The notes under the pieces are model-generated. The model searched no databases, had not been told where the DNA came from, and worked only from the letters and a program-made list of their open reading frames with translations. From a virus, in the IMG/VR virus record IMGVR_UViG_3300010389_000072, positions 1-32,393 of that record: 32,393 nt of DNA. One strand, 5' to 3'. Of the stretch, positions 30,616 through 32,393 are shown one piece after another. Position numbers and translations under genes: made by a program. Position 1 is the stretch's first letter. Every line of letters begins with the position of its first letter.

Positions 30616-31574
30616 CCAGGATTCAGGTGCGGCGCGGCAACGCCGCCGCGTGGACGGCGGCGAACCCGGTTCTGTCGCAAGGCGAGTTCGGCTACGAGCT
30701 TGACACCGGCAAGCTGAAGGTCGGGGATGGTTCGACGGCGTGGAATGTGTTGTCGTATTTCCCGGTGGAGTGGTCTGCGCTCAACGGTGCCCCGGCCTTT
30801 ATCGCTGCCGGTGAGTCGAAAGCGGCTGCGCGGGCAGTGATTTCGGCGGCTAGCCTGGATGCGAACGGAAAAGTGCCGGGGTCGGAACTGCCTAACAGCA
30901 TTATGACCTATGAGGGTCTGCACGACGTTTCGACCAACTCGCCTGAGATTTCGGATGCTACTGGCACTGCCGGTCAGGTGTACCGGGTTTCCGTTGCTGG
31001 GACTAGGGATTACGGTTCGGGCAGCATTGAATTGGGTGTCGGAGATTACTTGATCCATTCGGGCACGGCGTTTGAGAAGGCCGATACGACTGATGCGGTG
31101 AGCACGGTGGCCGGTCGCACGGGGAACATTGTTCTGACGACCGCCGACGTGGACGGCGCTGTCAGCCTGACCGGCTCCGAAACTTTGACGGGCAAGACGC
31201 TGACGGCCCCAACTGTCAACGGCGGCACCCTGAATGAAATAACGGTGAACGGGGTCACTGAGGGTGTGACCGCTCTGGGAACGGTGTTTGGTGTGGTTAC
31301 GCTGCCGCCTGGTGGCAGCACGATTTTTACCGCGACGTTGACGGCCAGCACGGAAACGACGTTCAGTATGCCGAATGCTGCTGCGGGGCGTTCGTGCACG
31401 TTGATTTTGCGCCAGGCTGCGGTTACCGGGGCCGGTACGGCGGTGTTCACTGGGGTGTTGTGGCCGGATGGTGAGGCTTACGCGGCCACCAGCGATGCCG
31501 GGGCGGTGGACATGCTGACGTTCGTTTCTGACGGCACCGACTGGTTCGGTGCTTCGGCGGGTGGGTTCGCCTGA
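30612..31574 (+). CDS. Tail fibre protein with Mtd-type N-terminal domain
   Basis: GTG 30612 overlaps the previous stop by four bases; 320 residues. The first 50 residues (RIQVRRGNAAAWTAANPVLS, then GYELDTGKLKVGDGSTAWN) are the N-terminal attachment domain shared by the Bordetella phage tropism determinant and many fibres. Next come WSALNGAPAFIAAGES and LDANGKVPGSELP, repeat elements shared with the upstream gene. A shaft with VAGRTGNIVLTTADV follows, then a beta-rich C-terminal domain ending in DWFGASAGGFA. It likely binds host surface glycans. No variable repeat or reverse transcriptase is nearby. Confidence 0.82.
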   Translation: MTRIQVRRGNAAAWTAANPVLSQGEFGYELDTGKLKVGDGSTAWNVLSYFPVEWSALNGAPAFIAAGESKAAARAVISAASLDANGKVPGSELPNSIMTYEGLHDVSTNSPEISDATGTAGQVYRVSVAGTRDYGSGSIELGVGDYLIHSGTAFEKADTTDAVSTVAGRTGNIVLTTADVDGAVSLTGSETLTGKTLTAPTVNGGTLNEITVNGVTEGVTALGTVFGVVTLPPGGSTIFTATLTASTETTFSMPNAAAGRSCTLILRQAAVTGAGTAVFTGVLWPDGEAYAATSDAGAVDMLTFVSDGTDWFGASAGGFA

Positions 31575-32393
31575 TGCTGGCTTCTGCGAGGCTGCGTTCG
31601 ACGTTCGGGCGTGCGGTCGATTTGGGTGACCCCTATTGGGCGAATGTGTCGCTGTTGGTGCAGCCGCCGAATGTGGCTGGCGGCACGAACAAGCAGTTTG
31701 TGGACAGCAGTACGAACGGGTTCACGGTGACTGCGGTCGGTGACGTGTACCAGACTGCCGATTCCCCGGTGGCCGGTGGCGGGTCGGCGGTGTTTGACGG
31801 CAGCGGGGATTACCTAGAAATACCTAACAGCAACGCTTTTCAGTTCCCCGACGACTTCACGCTGGAAGCGTGGATTCGCCCTTCTAATACGACCGGGCGC
31901 AAGAATATCTTTAGCATGAGGGAAGGAACTTCGGTCGGCTTGCACTTCCGCGTTGATGGCACAGACCTCGACCTGAACTACGGCGACACCAATCTTTTGA
32001 CTGCGGCCAACAGCATTTCTGCAAATACTTGGCAGCATGTTGCAGCTTGCCGATCCGGTTCCACGCTGAGGGTTTTTGTCGATGGCGTTGTGAAAGCGGA
32101 TAGAACCTGGGCGACTTCCGCGACCACCACCGCGCCGATTCGTGTCGGGATGCTTTACAACCCTACAGATCAGGCTTTCGCTGGTGAGATCGCTGATGCT
32201 CGCATTGTTAAAGGCACGGCTCTTTACACCGCGAACTTCACTGTTCCTACGGCCCCACTGACGGCGGTGTCGGGCACGTCGCTGCTGCTGAACATGAACA
32301 ACTTGGACATTGCTGACAGGTCGCCGCAATCCAACACGATCACGCTGGTTGGTGACGCGCAGACCTCGACGGCGACCCCCCTCGACGGCATGG
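31574..32393 (+). CDS. LamG-like lectin-fold fibre protein (partial)
   Basis: ATG 31574 overlaps the previous TGA by one base. The frame stays open for 273 codons to the window end, so the C-terminus is missing. After DPYWANVSLLVQPPN comes a concanavalin/LamG-type fold: GSAVFDGSGDYLEIPNSNAF, FTLEAWIRPSN, WQHVAACRSGSTLRVFVDG, and FAGEIADARIVKGTALYTAN. These are the hallmark strands of LamG/pentraxin-like glycan-binding domains frequent in phage fibres. It is probably the distal receptor-binding part of the fibre encoded upstream. Confidence 0.85.
   Translation, partial: MLASARLRSTFGRAVDLGDPYWANVSLLVQPPNVAGGTNKQFVDSSTNGFTVTAVGDVYQTADSPVAGGGSAVFDGSGDYLEIPNSNAFQFPDDFTLEAWIRPSNTTGRKNIFSMREGTSVGLHFRVDGTDLDLNYGDTNLLTAANSISANTWQHVAACRSGSTLRVFVDGVVKADRTWATSATTTAPIRVGMLYNPTDQAFAGEIADARIVKGTALYTANFTVPTAPLTAVSGTSLLLNMNNLDIADRSPQSNTITLVGDAQTSTATPLDGM

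Noticed and set aside
30612-31574. Diversity-generating retroelement suggested by the Mtd-type N-terminal domain
   Set aside because: Only the N-terminal attachment domain is shared. No reverse transcriptase gene or template/variable repeat pair is present in the window.
1-32393. tRNA genes, insertion sequences, integrase or attachment sites
   Set aside because: No cloverleaf-like sequence, transposase or recombinase motif, or terminal repeats were seen by eye; a dedicated tRNA search would settle the first point.

Overview
The window is the late structural region of a long-tailed actinobacterial phage or prophage (siphovirus). This rests on the canonical head-then-tail gene order, GC-rich actinobacterial-style codon use, frequent GTG and TTG starts, and a cutinase-like serine esterase of the kind used against mycolic-acid envelopes. 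The esterase suggests a mycolate host such as Mycobacterium, Rhodococcus or Gordonia; this is inference and the species cannot be named. No integrase, repressor, tRNA, CRISPR array or insertion sequence is visible.

Layout. (1) 1-2658 is a leftward cassette of eleven very small genes, chained by 1-bp gaps or overlaps of 4-11 bp except for one 107-bp spacer. Five of them carry the same short helical motif and look like tandem paralogues. (2) 2659-2755 is a divergent intergenic region with an extended -10 promoter for the rightward genes. (3) 2756-9535 is the head module: a small unknown protein, small and large terminase, portal, a MuF-like minor capsid protein, scaffold and major capsid protein. 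(4) 9548-11394 is the head-tail connector set. (5) 11405-19136 is the tail shaft: a major tail protein with a C-terminal Ig-like domain, two tail assembly chaperone frames joined by a -1 frameshift on GGGAAAA, and a 1978-residue tape measure carrying two cell-wall-degrading-type domains. (6) 19139-27156 is the tail tip: a distal tail protein, a Gp37-like protein, two small proteins, and a 1562-residue minor tail protein with four tandem ~105-residue repeats followed by several binding-type domains. (7) 27164-32393 holds small unknowns, the esterase, a single-membrane-span protein, and a fibre locus that ends in an open LamG-like gene cut by the window edge.

How the genes work together. Terminase packages DNA through the portal into a scaffold-directed HK97-fold shell. 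The connectors close the head and join it to a tail whose length is set by the tape measure, with the frameshifted chaperones helping it assemble. The tip proteins, repeat protein, esterase and fibres probably handle host binding and envelope penetration. The genes are almost seamless; the few gaps (7810-7880, 12314-12429, 21778-21836, 28967-29044) hold the inverted repeats and promoter-like elements reported here. There is no gene-free stretch above 300 bases.

No clearly new defence or mobile system is present. The less ordinary parts are the paralogue array, the four-fold repeat protein, the double-enzyme tape measure, the hairpin before the chaperones, the substituted acidic positions in the terminase nuclease, and a possible dual-start membrane protein.
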